This document shows positions 35,602 to 45,278 of a DNA stretch of 64,000 nt, piece after piece. Within the stretch, counting starts at the first letter, position 1. Every line of letters begins with the position of its first letter. Below the pieces are notes generated by a model, which was not told where the DNA came from, searched no databases, and saw only the letters and a list, made by a program, of their open reading frames with translations. Both the position numbers and the translations under genes were made by a program. The stretch lies in assembly GCA_016868475.1 (NCBI GenBank), contig VGGU01000007.1, positions 1-64,000 of the forward strand, written 5' to 3'. Origin of the DNA: Bacteroidota bacterium. GTDB lineage: Bacteria > Bacteroidota > Bacteroidia > Chitinophagales > Chitinophagaceae.

Positions 35602-36984
35602 CTGGTCATAGAGTTCTTTTGCAAATTGTTCAAGCGAGGGATCTCTGGCACCCATCAATAGTAATACGCAATCATGCTGCAGTGACTCTCGAACGGCTGA
35701 TAAAAATAGATTTCGATCTTCAATAAAATTTGCCTTAACCCCTAGCGTCTTTAAATCAGCAACCAAATCCGATGCTGAAATGTCTTTTACTGCTGTACCG
35801 CCGGCATAGTAGATTTCGCTCATCCAAATCTCATCTTGAGAACGCAGAGAGGCAGCAATGGCCTGCACAAAATCATTTCGCAAAAAACGAGTTGGCTTAT
35901 ATCCGTGGGGTTGAAACCAAGCAACAACTTTTGAAGCAATAGGTTGACAAGCCGTGATGGCAGCTGCACATTTTGCTGGATTGTGTGCATAATCGTCAAT
36001 TACCCAGACTCCATTTTTTTGTCCCAGGATCTGATGTCTTCTGTAAATGCCTTGATATTTTTTCAAAGCTATTGCTGCCGTAGCTAATGGGACTCCTATT
36101 TGATGCGCCACTGTTGCAGCAGCCAAGGCATTTTCCATATTGTGTTTTCCAACCTGTTCTAACGCAAATTGCTCTCCGTTGATCTCAAATTGGATGTGTA
36201 GTCCCCTTTGTGAAAATCCTTTTGCAATATATCCCACATCAACGGTTTCTTCGCAGGTTTGCTCCACTTTAAAATCCTTTGCACCATCAACGGATAGTGT
36301 AGCTGCAAGGGGATGTGTTTGATTAACAATAAATTTCTTGCTTTGAGCCCTAAACTGCTTGAATAGGCCAACTAAAGTATTCACTTCGTCGTGGTCCTTG
36401 TCGATGTTTAATAATAGTCCTATTTCAGGGTGATATTGTACAATTGATCCATCACTTTCATCGGCTTCAATCACCAGCCATTCTCCTTTTCCCACCACAG
36501 CATTCCCCAGTTTTCCCTGCTGAATGATCCGTGTTAAACCTGCGCCACTGATAATACTTGGATCAAATCCGGCTTGTTCTAAAATATCAAAAAGCATGGC
36601 AGCAGTAGTGCTTTTTCCGCTGGTACCTGCCACCGCAATAGTTTTTTTACTGGCAGCGATAATGGCAAGTAATAAGGCCCTATGAATAATGGGAATTCCT
36701 CTTTCCTGTGCAATTTTAACTTCCGGAACAGTGGATTCAATGGCAGTTGAAACCACTACCAAATCAACAGTATGGTCAAGACCCGATCCATCCTGAGGAA
36801 AACATAAAATGCCTTCTTTTTCTAATTGAAACCGAACGGCCTGTCCATCGCCTGTATTGAATTGCCGGTCACTGCCTGCTACATGCATACCAATACCTTT
36901 GAGGTATTGTGCAATAGCGCTCATACCCGTGCCAGCAATGCCAATAAAGTAGGGACGTGAAAAATCCTGCAATCTTGTAATCAT
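35596..36984 (-). CDS. Mur ligase family protein (MurC/Mpl-like)
   Basis: This 462-residue enzyme has the MurC/Mpl N-terminal motif FIGIAGTGMSAIAQYL, the ATP motif AGTSGKSTTAAML, and DDYAHNPAKCAA. The Gly-Ser in place of the usual Gly-Lys-Thr context suits the family. It may be a peptidoglycan-recycling ligase (Mpl) or a MurC-like ligase; because it lies outside a dcw cluster, recycling is more likely. It is 6 bp from the DsbA-like gene on the same strand. Confidence 0.8.
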   Translation of the reverse strand: MITRLQDFSRPYFIGIAGTGMSAIAQYLKGIGMHVAGSDRQFNTGDGQAVRFQLEKEGILCFPQDGSGLDHTVDLVVVSTAIESTVPEVKIAQERGIPIIHRALLLAIIAASKKTIAVAGTSGKSTTAAMLFDILEQAGFDPSIISGAGLTRIIQQGKLGNAVVGKGEWLVIEADESDGSIVQYHPEIGLLLNIDKDHDEVNTLVGLFKQFRAQSKKFIVNQTHPLAATLSVDGAKDFKVEQTCEETVDVGYIAKGFSQRGLHIQFEINGEQFALEQVGKHNMENALAAATVAHQIGVPLATAAIALKKYQGIYRRHQILGQKNGVWVIDDYAHNPAKCAAAITACQPIASKVVAWFQPHGYKPTRFLRNDFVQAIAASLRSQDEIWMSEIYYAGGTAVKDISASDLVADLKTLGVKANFIEDRNLFLSAVRESLQHDCVLLLMGARDPSLEQFAKELYDQL

Positions 36985-36990
36985 GAGACC

Positions 36991-37608
36991 TTAGGCTCTT
37001 TGCTTCTGTCGAGGAGCTGGTTTATTAGCAGGCGCAGAAACTTTTGCTTTACTTGGTGGCGTCTTAGATTTTGTTCTACGCAAGGCATTCTTAATTGCCG
37101 TACTTAAATTAGCAAATGTTGGTTTGCCACTAAAAGGAGTATCATTAATAAAAAAAGCAGGCAATTCCTTTACTCCTCGATTGCGTCCTTCTTTAATATC
37201 GTCTTGTACTTGCCAACCATAGACACCATTTACTAAATCATCTAAGAATTTTTTATTCTTGACGCCTGCTTCCTTGCTGTAAAGCTTCAAACTGGTAGTG
37301 CCCAGGTTTCTTCTGTTATTAAATAGCACGTTATGCATTTCCCAAAACTTACCTTCCTGTGCAGCAGCAATGGCGGACTCGCTGGCCTTCAGACTGCGTT
37401 GATGAATTAAGGTTAGTGGGAAATGACGAAATTGAAAGTTGATCTTACCTTCAAACTCTTCCAAGATTTGTTTCACTATTTCATTCACTTTTGCGCACTC
37501 CTCATTCTCATATTCCCCAAATTCCATCAAGGTAACAGGCGCATCTTTTTTTCCAACAAACACTTCACGAGGTTCAATAATAACAATATCTTCTTTTTTG
37601 AAAGCCAT
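36991..37608 (-). CDS. DsbA-like thioredoxin-fold protein lacking CxxC
   Basis: This 205-residue protein has the DsbA/NhaA-C-type thioredoxin fold: PVTLMEFGEYENEEC, FRHFPLTLIHQRS, AQEGKFWEMH and GVKELPAFFIND. The redox motif is altered: where DsbA has CPxC it has N-E-E-C, leaving one Cys. Ordinary disulfide exchange is therefore unlikely. There is no signal peptide, so it is cytoplasmic, and a basic, Pro/Lys/Ala-rich tail (about 175-205) may bind nucleic acid or partners. Function is unknown. Confidence 0.7.
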   Translation of the reverse strand: MAFKKEDIVIIEPREVFVGKKDAPVTLMEFGEYENEECAKVNEIVKQILEEFEGKINFQFRHFPLTLIHQRSLKASESAIAAAQEGKFWEMHNVLFNNRRNLGTTSLKLYSKEAGVKNKKFLDDLVNGVYGWQVQDDIKEGRNRGVKELPAFFINDTPFSGKPTFANLSTAIKNALRRTKSKTPPSKAKVSAPANKPAPRQKQRA

Positions 37609-37825
37609 ATTCTTTTATTTTAAAGACCAAATTTTGCCCTACAAAAATTGTGGCAATTATTGATCCAATGTGTTGACGCTTACTCAATTAATATAATAGT
37701 CAACCGGCTGAAGATAGGATATTTTACCCTCAGGCCTACAGCCATTTATAATTTTTAACAATTATTGTATATTCAACTCATTATCAATTGGTTAGTAGGT
37801 GCTCTTTTAAAAAATAAAATCCCAT

Positions 37826-40417
37826 TTATTCATGCCTAAAGACCAAGGTATTGTCAAATGCATCCACTAATATGGGCTTTCCTTTTTCAATTTCACCGGC
37901 TACAATTTTTTTACTGAGCAAATTGACTATTTCTTTCTGTATTAACCTTTTTAACGGCCTTGCCCCCATCTGAATATCATGCCCCTGTTCAGCCAGATAT
38001 TGCAAGGCGTATTTGCTAAACCTAAGCTCTATTCCAGTTTTGGATAATAATTCTTTTAAACCACTTAATTGAATCTCCAATATTCCAACCAGATCCTTTG
38101 GCAGAAGTGGCTGAAACAAAATGATTTCGTCTACTCGATTCAAAAACTCCGGTCTCACCGTATTCCGAAGTAATTGCATCACCTGTCCTTTTGCGCGTTC
38201 AGTTGCCGATGAAAGTGTTTTTTCCGTCACTCCTTCAAATGCATCCATGATCAGCTCACTGCCCAAATTGCTGGTCATGATTACAACTGTATTCTTGAAA
38301 TTTACAACCCTACCCTTATTATCGGTCAAACGCCCTTCATCAAGTACTTGCAGTAAGATGTTCCATACGTCGGGGTGCGCTTTTTCAATTTCATCGAGCA
38401 ATACCACACTGTAAGGCTTGCGTCTAATAGCCTCTGTCAGTTGTCCTCCTTCTTCGTACCCTACATAGCCAGGAGGCGCTCCTACTAATCTGCTTACTGA
38501 ATGTTTCTCCTGATATTCGCTCATGTCTATTCTGGTCAACATGGTTTCATCATCAAATAAGAAATGAGCAATTGCCTTTGCTAATTCGGTTTTACCCACT
38601 CCTGTTGTTCCTAAGAATATAAAGGAACCAATGGGTCTTTTGGGATCCTGCAAACCAGTTCTACTTCTGCGAATAGCATCAGAAACGGCAACAATAGCCT
38701 CTTCTTGTCCCACCACTCTTTCATGTAAATGATCTTCAAGAAATAGCAATCGCTCTTTTTCAGATTGCAGCATTTTTGAAACAGGTATTCCTGTTGCTTT
38801 AGCAACGGCCTCTGCTATGTCTTCCGCATCCACTTCTTCTTTTAGTAAGCGCTGTTCTGACTCTTGGGATAATTGATTACTCAAAGTGGCTATCAAATTT
38901 TCCTGCTCCTTTATCTTGCCATATCGGATCTCCGCTACTTTGCCATAGTTTCCCTCGCGCTCCGCTTGCTCTGCTTCCAACTTTAGTTGCTCGATTGAAA
39001 GTTTTGTTTTCTGTAATTGATCTACCAATTCTTTCTCTGCCACCCACTTTGCCTTCAAGGTATCTCGTTGAACAGCCAGATTAGCTATATCTGTATTCAG
39101 CTCCAGCAACTTGGGCTCATCGTTTTCGCGTTTAATGGCCTCTCTTTCTATTTCAAGTTGTCTTATTTGACGTTCCAACGAGTCTAATTCTTCAGGCATG
39201 GAATTCATCTCCAAACGCAGCTTTGCAGCACTTTCATCAATCAAATCGATTGCTTTATCCGGCAGAAATCGGTCGGTAATGTATCGATGAGATAATTCAA
39301 CGGCAGCAATAATAGCCTCATCTTTTATTCGAACATGATGGTGTGTTTCATAGCGATCTTTCAAACCACGCAAAATTGAAATGGCATCTTCCGTATTGGG
39401 CTCTTCAATAAATACTTTTTGAAACCTACGTTCCAATGCTTTGTCTTTCTCAAAATATTTTTGATACTCATTGAGTGTGGTGGCCCCCACTGCGCGAAGT
39501 TCTCCACGAGAAAGAGCAGGCTTTAAAATGTTAGCCGCATCCATAGCCCCCTCGCCTCCACCAGCTCCTATTAAAGTATGTATCTCATCAATAAATAAGA
39601 TAATATCTCCATTTGAATCGCCCACTTCTTTCACCACTGCCTTCAACCTTTCCTCAAATTCTCCTTTGTACTTGGCCCCTGCAATCAACAAGCCCATGTC
39701 CAATGAATAAATCACTTTTGTTTTTAAGTTTTCGGGCACATCTCCATTGATTATACGATGCGCGATTCCTTCTGCAATAGCGGTTTTTCCAACACCCGGT
39801 TCACCTACTAGAATGGGATTGTTCTTGGTGCGACGAGACAGTATATGCAAGGTTCTTCTGATCTCTTCATCGCGTCCGATCACGGGATCTAATTTTCCTT
39901 GCCGGGCCAGATCATTAAAGTTTTTTGCGTACTTGGATAAGGCATTGTATTGTTGCGACTGTGTAACTGAAGTGATCTTGTCTCCTTTTCGCAACTCTTT
40001 AATGGCTGCAATAAGTCCCGTTTCAGTTAACCCTGCGTTTTTCAAAAGCTTCCCAACCGCATCGTCACCTTGAACCAAGGCAAGCAACAAATGTTCCGGA
40101 GTAACAAATTGATCATTAAAAACACTTAGGCAAGCGCCCGCCCGAAGCAATAAAGTGTTGGCCTCCCTGCTTAATTGCTGAGCTGCTTCTCCTTTTACCC
40201 GAGGTAAGGTAGCCAATAACTCTTCGGCCTTGGTAGCCACAATTGTAGTGGTAACATTATTTTTCTTTAGTAGATACTCAACAGGTGTATCGGTTGCCTC
40301 TATCAATGCCTTCAAAACGTGCGAGGGTTCGATAGCAGGCGATTGAGCATTAAATGCCAATTGTTGTGCTTGCTGAATTATTTCGGCAGCCTTGATGGTG
40401 TAATTTCCAAGATTCAT
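37826..40417 (-). CDS. clpB: ClpB protein disaggregase
   Basis: ClpB dissolves protein aggregates with DnaK. I use the ATG at 40417 ([21 protein letters not shown]), the family N-terminus; the ORF-track start adds 22 unrelated residues. Two Clp N repeats are followed by AAA1 with [13 protein letters not shown], a coiled-coil middle domain (about 400-530), and AAA2 with [13 protein letters not shown]. The length is 863, as expected. Upstream lies 127 bp shared with a divergent gene. Confidence 0.97.
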   Translation of the reverse strand: MNLGNYTIKAAEIIQQAQQLAFNAQSPAIEPSHVLKALIEATDTPVEYLLKKNNVTTTIVATKAEELLATLPRVKGEAAQQLSREANTLLLRAGACLSVFNDQFVTPEHLLLALVQGDDAVGKLLKNAGLTETGLIAAIKELRKGDKITSVTQSQQYNALSKYAKNFNDLARQGKLDPVIGRDEEIRRTLHILSRRTKNNPILVGEPGVGKTAIAEGIAHRIINGDVPENLKTKVIYSLDMGLLIAGAKYKGEFEERLKAVVKEVGDSNGDIILFIDEIHTLIGAGGGEGAMDAANILKPALSRGELRAVGATTLNEYQKYFEKDKALERRFQKVFIEEPNTEDAISILRGLKDRYETHHHVRIKDEAIIAAVELSHRYITDRFLPDKAIDLIDESAAKLRLEMNSMPEELDSLERQIRQLEIEREAIKRENDEPKLLELNTDIANLAVQRDTLKAKWVAEKELVDQLQKTKLSIEQLKLEAEQAEREGNYGKVAEIRYGKIKEQENLIATLSNQLSQESEQRLLKEEVDAEDIAEAVAKATGIPVSKMLQSEKERLLFLEDHLHERVVGQEEAIVAVSDAIRRSRTGLQDPKRPIGSFIFLGTTGVGKTELAKAIAHFLFDDETMLTRIDMSEYQEKHSVSRLVGAPPGYVGYEEGGQLTEAIRRKPYSVVLLDEIEKAHPDVWNILLQVLDEGRLTDNKGRVVNFKNTVVIMTSNLGSELIMDAFEGVTEKTLSSATERAKGQVMQLLRNTVRPEFLNRVDEIILFQPLLPKDLVGILEIQLSGLKELLSKTGIELRFSKYALQYLAEQGHDIQMGARPLKRLIQKEIVNLLSKKIVAGEIEKGKPILVDAFDNTLVFRHE

Positions 40418-40512
40418 AGTAGTATATTTAGTTCTATAAGCAATACAGTTCACGCTTATATAACTCTGTGCATCAAAAATCATTCAGGTCCTAAATTCCA
40501 GTGCAAGAAGAG

Positions 40513-40520
40513 TAACTTTG
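40513..40520 (+). promoter_or_regulatory. Promoter -7 box TAACTTTG
   Basis: A perfect TAnnTTTG box lies 24 bp before the ATG of the beta-lactamase-fold gene in the clpB divergent region. No good -33 TTTG is seen at the usual distance, so the call is moderate. Confidence 0.45.
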
Positions 40521-40544
40521 TCATAGCATTCAATAAATATCTGC

Positions 40545-41582
40545 ATGAAAGTCAGTGTATTTCTTCTCGGCCTGCTATTATTTCAGTTGCCGATAACCGG
40601 TAATAGTCAATCCAATTGGGCGCCGGTTATTGCAAAAGTTGAATCAAATCGGCGATACTGGGGAGAAAACTATGCGATAACAATTGCTGCTGCAGACAGC
40701 GTGCTACTACAAAAGGATAACAAAGTTTTCAATGCTAAAACTCCAATGCCAATTGGAGCTATCAGCCAATGGCTGACGGCCACGTTGTTGGTAAAGTTAG
40801 CCGAAGAGGGAAAGCTATCGCTTGACGACCCTGTAGCAATGTATTTACCTACATTCGAAAAATATTTTAAAGGTTATATCACTATTCGGCACTGCTTAAG
40901 CCAAGGCACTGGCTTAGAGGATAAAAGTGGATTGCGAATGGCTCATCGTACAAAATTTATTTCACTAGAGGAAGAAGTGGAACAACTGGCCACAAGACCC
41001 ATAATAGCAAAACCCGGAGAGCTTTTTTTGTATGGCGAACTCGGGAGCAAAATAGCTGGCAGAGTAGCTGAAGTAGTTTGTAAAAAAAAGTTTGACCTGT
41101 TGATTAGAACAAAAGTGTTGATGCCTTTAGGCATGCGAAGGACCAGCTTTACAAATCTCTCGGGAGGACCCTTGGATCCAGCAGCCGGTGCGGTATCTAC
41201 CGGAGAGGATTTGGTCCGGTTCTTACAAGTATTGTTAAACAAAGGGCAGCTGCCGCAGCGTAGTTTCCTCACTACTGATGCCATGGATCAGTTAATTCAA
41301 CTGCAATTTGGTACCACACAAACACAAAACGCTCCCTTATTGTTTCAACATTATGGATTTGCTCTGGGTGCTTGGGGGTTAGGCACCCCCGCCGAAGGAG
41401 CACAGACGCTGGTAGCTTCCAGTAGAACCGGAAGCTGGATTGCAATAGATTTTTGTCGTAGATATGTCTACGTGGCCATTATCAAAGAAAAGCTAAGCGA
41501 AGAAAAGGATATGCTTCATCAAGAAATGCTAGACATCATCAACATTCAATTAGCTAATAACTGCGCAGAAAACCCTTCGTGA
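40545..41582 (+). CDS. Exported serine beta-lactamase-fold protein with lost catalytic motifs
   Basis: This 345-residue protein has a signal peptide (MKVSVFLLGLLLFQLPITGNSQ) and the overall layout of class C/AmpC-like serine hydrolases: LAEEGKLSLDDPVAMYLP, then IRHCLSQGTGL where active enzymes have HLLTHTSGL, then LGMRRTSF. The SVSK nucleophile motif is replaced by AISQ, the YxN motif by YGE, and the third motif by SRTGSW. It therefore looks like a non-catalytic binding or structural relative. Its stop overlaps the queG GTG start (GTGA). Confidence 0.75.
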   Translation: MKVSVFLLGLLLFQLPITGNSQSNWAPVIAKVESNRRYWGENYAITIAAADSVLLQKDNKVFNAKTPMPIGAISQWLTATLLVKLAEEGKLSLDDPVAMYLPTFEKYFKGYITIRHCLSQGTGLEDKSGLRMAHRTKFISLEEEVEQLATRPIIAKPGELFLYGELGSKIAGRVAEVVCKKKFDLLIRTKVLMPLGMRRTSFTNLSGGPLDPAAGAVSTGEDLVRFLQVLLNKGQLPQRSFLTTDAMDQLIQLQFGTTQTQNAPLLFQHYGFALGAWGLGTPAEGAQTLVASSRTGSWIAIDFCRRYVYVAIIKEKLSEEKDMLHQEMLDIINIQLANNCAENPS

Positions 41583-42514
41583 GTTTAATTGAGCAACATA
41601 CCACTATCGTAAAAAATGCCGCCAGTCAATTTGGATTTGATTATTGTGGAATTGCACAAGCAAAAAGATTAGAAGAAGATGAGCGCCGTTTGACCAACTG
41701 GCTTCAAAAAGGAATGCATGGAGAAATGCATTACATGGAAAACTATTTTGACCTCCGTGTAGACCCAACCCGACTAGTTCCAGGAGCTCGATCAGTAATT
41801 ACATTACTCCTGAATTACTACCCCAATCAGGATCAACTTGCTTCAGCTCCCCGCATTTCAAAATATGCATTCGGCAAAGATTATCATACAGTAATAAAAG
41901 AAAAATTGCACGCACTGCTAGCTGAGCTTAAAGAAAAAATTGGTGCCATTAATGGAAGGGGGTTTGTGGATTCTGCTCCCATACTTGAGCGTTCATGGGC
42001 AAAAGAAGCGGGCTTAGGCTGGATAGGAAAAAATGGAAACCTGATTCATAAAAAAGCAGGGTCCTATTATTTTATTGCAACATTGGTTACCGACTTAACA
42101 CTTACACCGGACAGTCCCTTTGCAAAAGACTATTGCGGTTCCTGCACCCGTTGCATTGACGCCTGCCCTACCTCAGCCATATTACCGGGGAGAGTGATTG
42201 ATGGTAGTCACTGCATTTCCTATTATACAATTGAACTAAAAGCTCATCTAAAGCCTTCGATAGAAAAAGGAAATATGGATGGATGGTTATTTGGTTGCGA
42301 TACTTGTCAGGATGTTTGCCCTTGGAATCGTTTCCGTAAACCTAATGACACCATCGCATTCAAACCCATTCCTGAAATTTTACAACTCAATACAGCAGAA
42401 TGGGAGGAAATGACGGAAGAAACCTTTAAAAAGGTATTTAGTAGTTCGCCATTAAAAAGAACAGGATATAGTGGGATAAGAAGAAACCTCCAATTACTAA
42501 GAGATTCTAGTTGA
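41579..42514 (+). CDS. queG: Epoxyqueuosine reductase
   Basis: QueG performs the last step of queuosine synthesis in tRNA, using cobalamin and two [4Fe-4S] clusters. The 311-residue protein has CGSCTRCIDACPTSAIL and CDTCQDVCPWNRF, the two cluster motifs, and FVDSAPILERSWA, typical of the cobalamin domain. The start is GTG at 41579, coupled by a GTGA overlap to the pseudo-beta-lactamase gene. Confidence 0.95.
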   Translation: MSLIEQHTTIVKNAASQFGFDYCGIAQAKRLEEDERRLTNWLQKGMHGEMHYMENYFDLRVDPTRLVPGARSVITLLLNYYPNQDQLASAPRISKYAFGKDYHTVIKEKLHALLAELKEKIGAINGRGFVDSAPILERSWAKEAGLGWIGKNGNLIHKKAGSYYFIATLVTDLTLTPDSPFAKDYCGSCTRCIDACPTSAILPGRVIDGSHCISYYTIELKAHLKPSIEKGNMDGWLFGCDTCQDVCPWNRFRKPNDTIAFKPIPEILQLNTAEWEEMTEETFKKVFSSSPLKRTGYSGIRRNLQLLRDSS

Positions 42515-42538
42515 TCAACTCAACAAGCCTCATTCAAT

Positions 42539-42979
42539 TTATGGCGTTGCCTTGATTTTCAGCTGTTCTAATTCCTTTTCTAAAGCGAGGCCAAATTTAG
42601 TTTCCACCAATAAGCTGGAAAATTTCTCCCAAGGATACCAATCAAAATAAATATCATAATAGCGCTGAACAGAACAAACAGGCCCATGGACCATGGAAAA
42701 CACTTGATAGCCTGTAGCCATCTGTATTGTAGCATTGTTATTAATGCGAATATGGCCAGAACTATCTGTATGCTCCTGAATGTTAAATAAAGTGCCTTCA
42801 GGCAGCACCGTTTTCCAATAATTGGTTTGTGCCAACATTTTCTTTACAACTTCAGGCTGGCACTGAATATCAATTGCTCTTGAAACACGAACATGGTTGG
42901 GGAAAAAAGAGGAGATAAGCGTAACTAATATAAATAATGCCCCCACACTTAACACCACCAAGGAAATGAATCGTTTCAT
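42539..42979 (-). CDS. SRPBCC-like membrane-anchored protein
   Basis: This 146-residue protein has one N-terminal helix (FISLVVLSVGALFILVTLISSFF) and a START/SRPBCC-like segment (VRVSRAIDIQCQPEVVKKML). Such domains bind small hydrophobic ligands. It starts 11 bp after the ABC permease on the same strand. Function is unknown. Confidence 0.6.
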   Translation of the reverse strand: MKRFISLVVLSVGALFILVTLISSFFPNHVRVSRAIDIQCQPEVVKKMLAQTNYWKTVLPEGTLFNIQEHTDSSGHIRINNNATIQMATGYQVFSMVHGPVCSVQRYYDIYFDWYPWEKFSSLLVETKFGLALEKELEQLKIKATP

Positions 42980-42989
42980 GGGTATGTAG

Positions 42990-44108
42990 TTATTCCCAGC
43001 GTATGAAACGCCTGGTTAAAAAATAAATTACTATTGTCCAGCCAACTAACACGCCTAACTCCGTTCCGCAGGCAAGTAAGGAATCCCCTTCAAAAGAAAT
43101 TTTACGGAGCGCGTCATTAAAATGGCGTAGGGGCAATACAATACTAACCTGTTGTATCCACCTGGGAAAAAATTCAACCGGAAAGAAGGTTCCTGATAAA
43201 ATAAGCTGTGGCAGAGCAAAAAGATTGATTAAAAGAGGAATGGACGAATCCACTTTTGCCATGCTACTAATCAAAAGGCCAGCTCCCATGAGTAAAAAAA
43301 GCATGAGCATGGTCAACAATAAAATGGATAAAAAAGTGATGACTCCATTTTGCAAAGTAAAATCCATGACCCAATGCCCAAACGCCAACAATACCATTAC
43401 ACTCACTAATTGAAAAAATAACCTACTAACCCCAATACCAATCAAGATATTAATTGGTTTAATGGGAGTAGCAAAAAATCTTTTTAATACCAGCTGTTCG
43501 CGTAAACCGTAAAAGGTAAATGCAATCCCAAATAAGGTCGAAAACAAAACAGAGAATCCAATTTGCCCGGGTAATACAAAGTCAATTTGTTTATAGGGCC
43601 TGACCTCTTCAATTTGAGGAGGAAGTAGATGAATTGTTTTGGGCCGATTAGCTTGTACAGCCTCTTGCTGCAGAATTAAAAAGTCCAATAATTGAAGAAA
43701 CCCGCCCATCGTATTGCCACTGGCCGTAGTGGAAGAAAAGTTTACTTTTATTCCAGTTGACATTGCGGCGGTAGAAACACGCTCTATAGCCACTACCCCT
43801 GTTAACTTTCCTCGAAGCAAGGATTGCCGCAAAGAAACGCTGTCGGTAAATCTAACAATTCTGACTAATGGATTTTTAATTAGCGCTTGATAAAAAGCAT
43901 GAGTAGTATCGCTTCCACTTTGAATGGCAATTTTGTATTGAGCACCCTTGTCCTGACGAAAAGCCCCAAAAATGATAACAAACAAAATTGGAAACACCAC
44001 ACTAAACACCAACGCACTTGGGTTTGCCATTATCGCCTGAAAGCTTGCTTTTACTATGGCCAGCATGGCGCGCGATTGGCTATATACAATAGGATCTTTT
44101 GATATCAT
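42990..44108 (-). CDS. ABC-2 type transporter permease
   Basis: This 372-residue protein has an N-terminal helix, a large extracytoplasmic loop (about 55-190), and five helices after FGIAFTFYGLREQLVLKRF, the layout of ABC-2 (YhfP/DrrB-like) permeases. LSGTFFPVEFFPRWIQQVSIVLPLRHF is a typical conserved C-terminal part. No ATPase gene is next to it in the window, so its partner must be elsewhere. The substrate is unknown. Confidence 0.85.
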   Translation of the reverse strand: MISKDPIVYSQSRAMLAIVKASFQAIMANPSALVFSVVFPILFVIIFGAFRQDKGAQYKIAIQSGSDTTHAFYQALIKNPLVRIVRFTDSVSLRQSLLRGKLTGVVAIERVSTAAMSTGIKVNFSSTTASGNTMGGFLQLLDFLILQQEAVQANRPKTIHLLPPQIEEVRPYKQIDFVLPGQIGFSVLFSTLFGIAFTFYGLREQLVLKRFFATPIKPINILIGIGVSRLFFQLVSVMVLLAFGHWVMDFTLQNGVITFLSILLLTMLMLFLLMGAGLLISSMAKVDSSIPLLINLFALPQLILSGTFFPVEFFPRWIQQVSIVLPLRHFNDALRKISFEGDSLLACGTELGVLVGWTIVIYFLTRRFIRWE

Positions 44109-44142
44109 GGCAACAAATGTATTTTAATTTTAAGGATATTTG

Positions 44143-44631
44143 ATGGCCATGAATCTTGTCTATTTACTCACCGGTTCTAATCTTGGAGATCGAATTGAAA
44201 ACCTAAATAAGGCAGCTCAACTAATCAATGAAAAAGCAGGTAAGTTGATGGCTTGTTCCAAGTTTTATCAAACCAGCCCCTGGGGGCCATTGGAACAGCC
44301 TGACTATATCAACCAAGCGTTATTAATTGAAACACCACTGAGTCCATCCTCACTAATGGAACGCTTACTTAGCTTAGAGGAGAAAATAGGCCGAATACGC
44401 ACTCTAAAATATGGACCCAGAGTTATAGATATCGACATCCTATACTATGGAAGCGAAGTGATAAACACTCCCTTGGTACAAGTTCCGCACCCAGCAGTGC
44501 AAAATCGCCGTTTTGCTTTAATTCCTCTTGAGGAAATAGCGCCAAACTACATAGACCCAATCACAGGAAAAACCATAAGCCAACTTCTTGCAGTTTGTCA
44601 AGACATGGGAACAGTGTTGCAATTGAATTAA
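44143..44631 (+). CDS. folK: FolK, hydroxymethyl-dihydropterin pyrophosphokinase
   Basis: This enzyme of folate synthesis transfers pyrophosphate from ATP to the pterin. The protein (about 162 residues) shows LLTGSNLGDRIENL, SKFYQTSPWGP and GPRVIDIDILYYG, the family signatures. Start is ATG at 44143 or, three codons on, 44149. The deoxynucleoside kinase follows 14 bp later. Confidence 0.93.
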   Translation: MAMNLVYLLTGSNLGDRIENLNKAAQLINEKAGKLMACSKFYQTSPWGPLEQPDYINQALLIETPLSPSSLMERLLSLEEKIGRIRTLKYGPRVIDIDILYYGSEVINTPLVQVPHPAVQNRRFALIPLEEIAPNYIDPITGKTISQLLAVCQDMGTVLQLN

Positions 44632-44645
44632 ATTGCAGGCAATTA

Positions 44646-45278
44646 ATGAAGTATCAATTTATTACCATAGAAGGAAATATAGGAGCTGGCAAAACTACGC
44701 TGGCTCAGCTATTAAGCAGACACTATAAAGCGCGCTTGATTCTGGAAGAATTTGCCGACAACCCCTTCCTGCCCAAATTTTATGCAAATCCGGATCAGTA
44801 CGCATTTCCCGTAGAGCTTTTCTTCATGGCAGAACGATACAAGCAATTAAAAGAATTGCTCCAACAACAAGACCTCTTTCAACAAGTCACTATTTCAGAT
44901 TATTTATTCACTAAATGTCTGTTATTTGCCAAAGTAACCTTGCCCGCAGATGAATATCGGCTTTATCAGCGGCTTTTTAACATTATCCACCAACAGCTCA
45001 TTCAACCTGACTTATTGGTGTACTTGCATGCACCTGTTGAAAAGTTACAAGAGAATATTAAAAAAAGAAATCGAGCCTACGAGCAAAATATTTCAACTGA
45101 TTATTTACATCAGCTACAAGACACTTACACACATTATCTTCGTCAGCAAACCTCCCGCACGCTTTTTGTGGATGTTAGTAACGCAGACTTTCTGTATAAT
45201 GATGCTCATCTACAAACGCTGATTAATGCACTTGACAAAACATACGAGCCTGGGGTACATTATATTGAACTTCCATGA
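44646..45278 (+). CDS. Deoxynucleoside kinase family protein
   Basis: I use the ATG at 44646 so that the protein starts MKYQFITIEGNIGAGKTTLAQLL, with the P-loop at the N-terminus; the ORF-track start overlaps folK. The enzyme would phosphorylate deoxynucleosides for nucleotide salvage. ERYKQLKELLQQQDLFQ and VTISDYLFTKC are usual features. The substrate (dA, dG or broad) is not clear. Length is 210. Confidence 0.88.
   Translation: MKYQFITIEGNIGAGKTTLAQLLSRHYKARLILEEFADNPFLPKFYANPDQYAFPVELFFMAERYKQLKELLQQQDLFQQVTISDYLFTKCLLFAKVTLPADEYRLYQRLFNIIHQQLIQPDLLVYLHAPVEKLQENIKKRNRAYEQNISTDYLHQLQDTYTHYLRQQTSRTLFVDVSNADFLYNDAHLQTLINALDKTYEPGVHYIELP

Noticed and set aside
40418-40483. 22-residue N-terminal extension of ClpB
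   Set aside because: The family starts at [10 protein letters not shown]; the extension is unrelated and would consume the upstream region.
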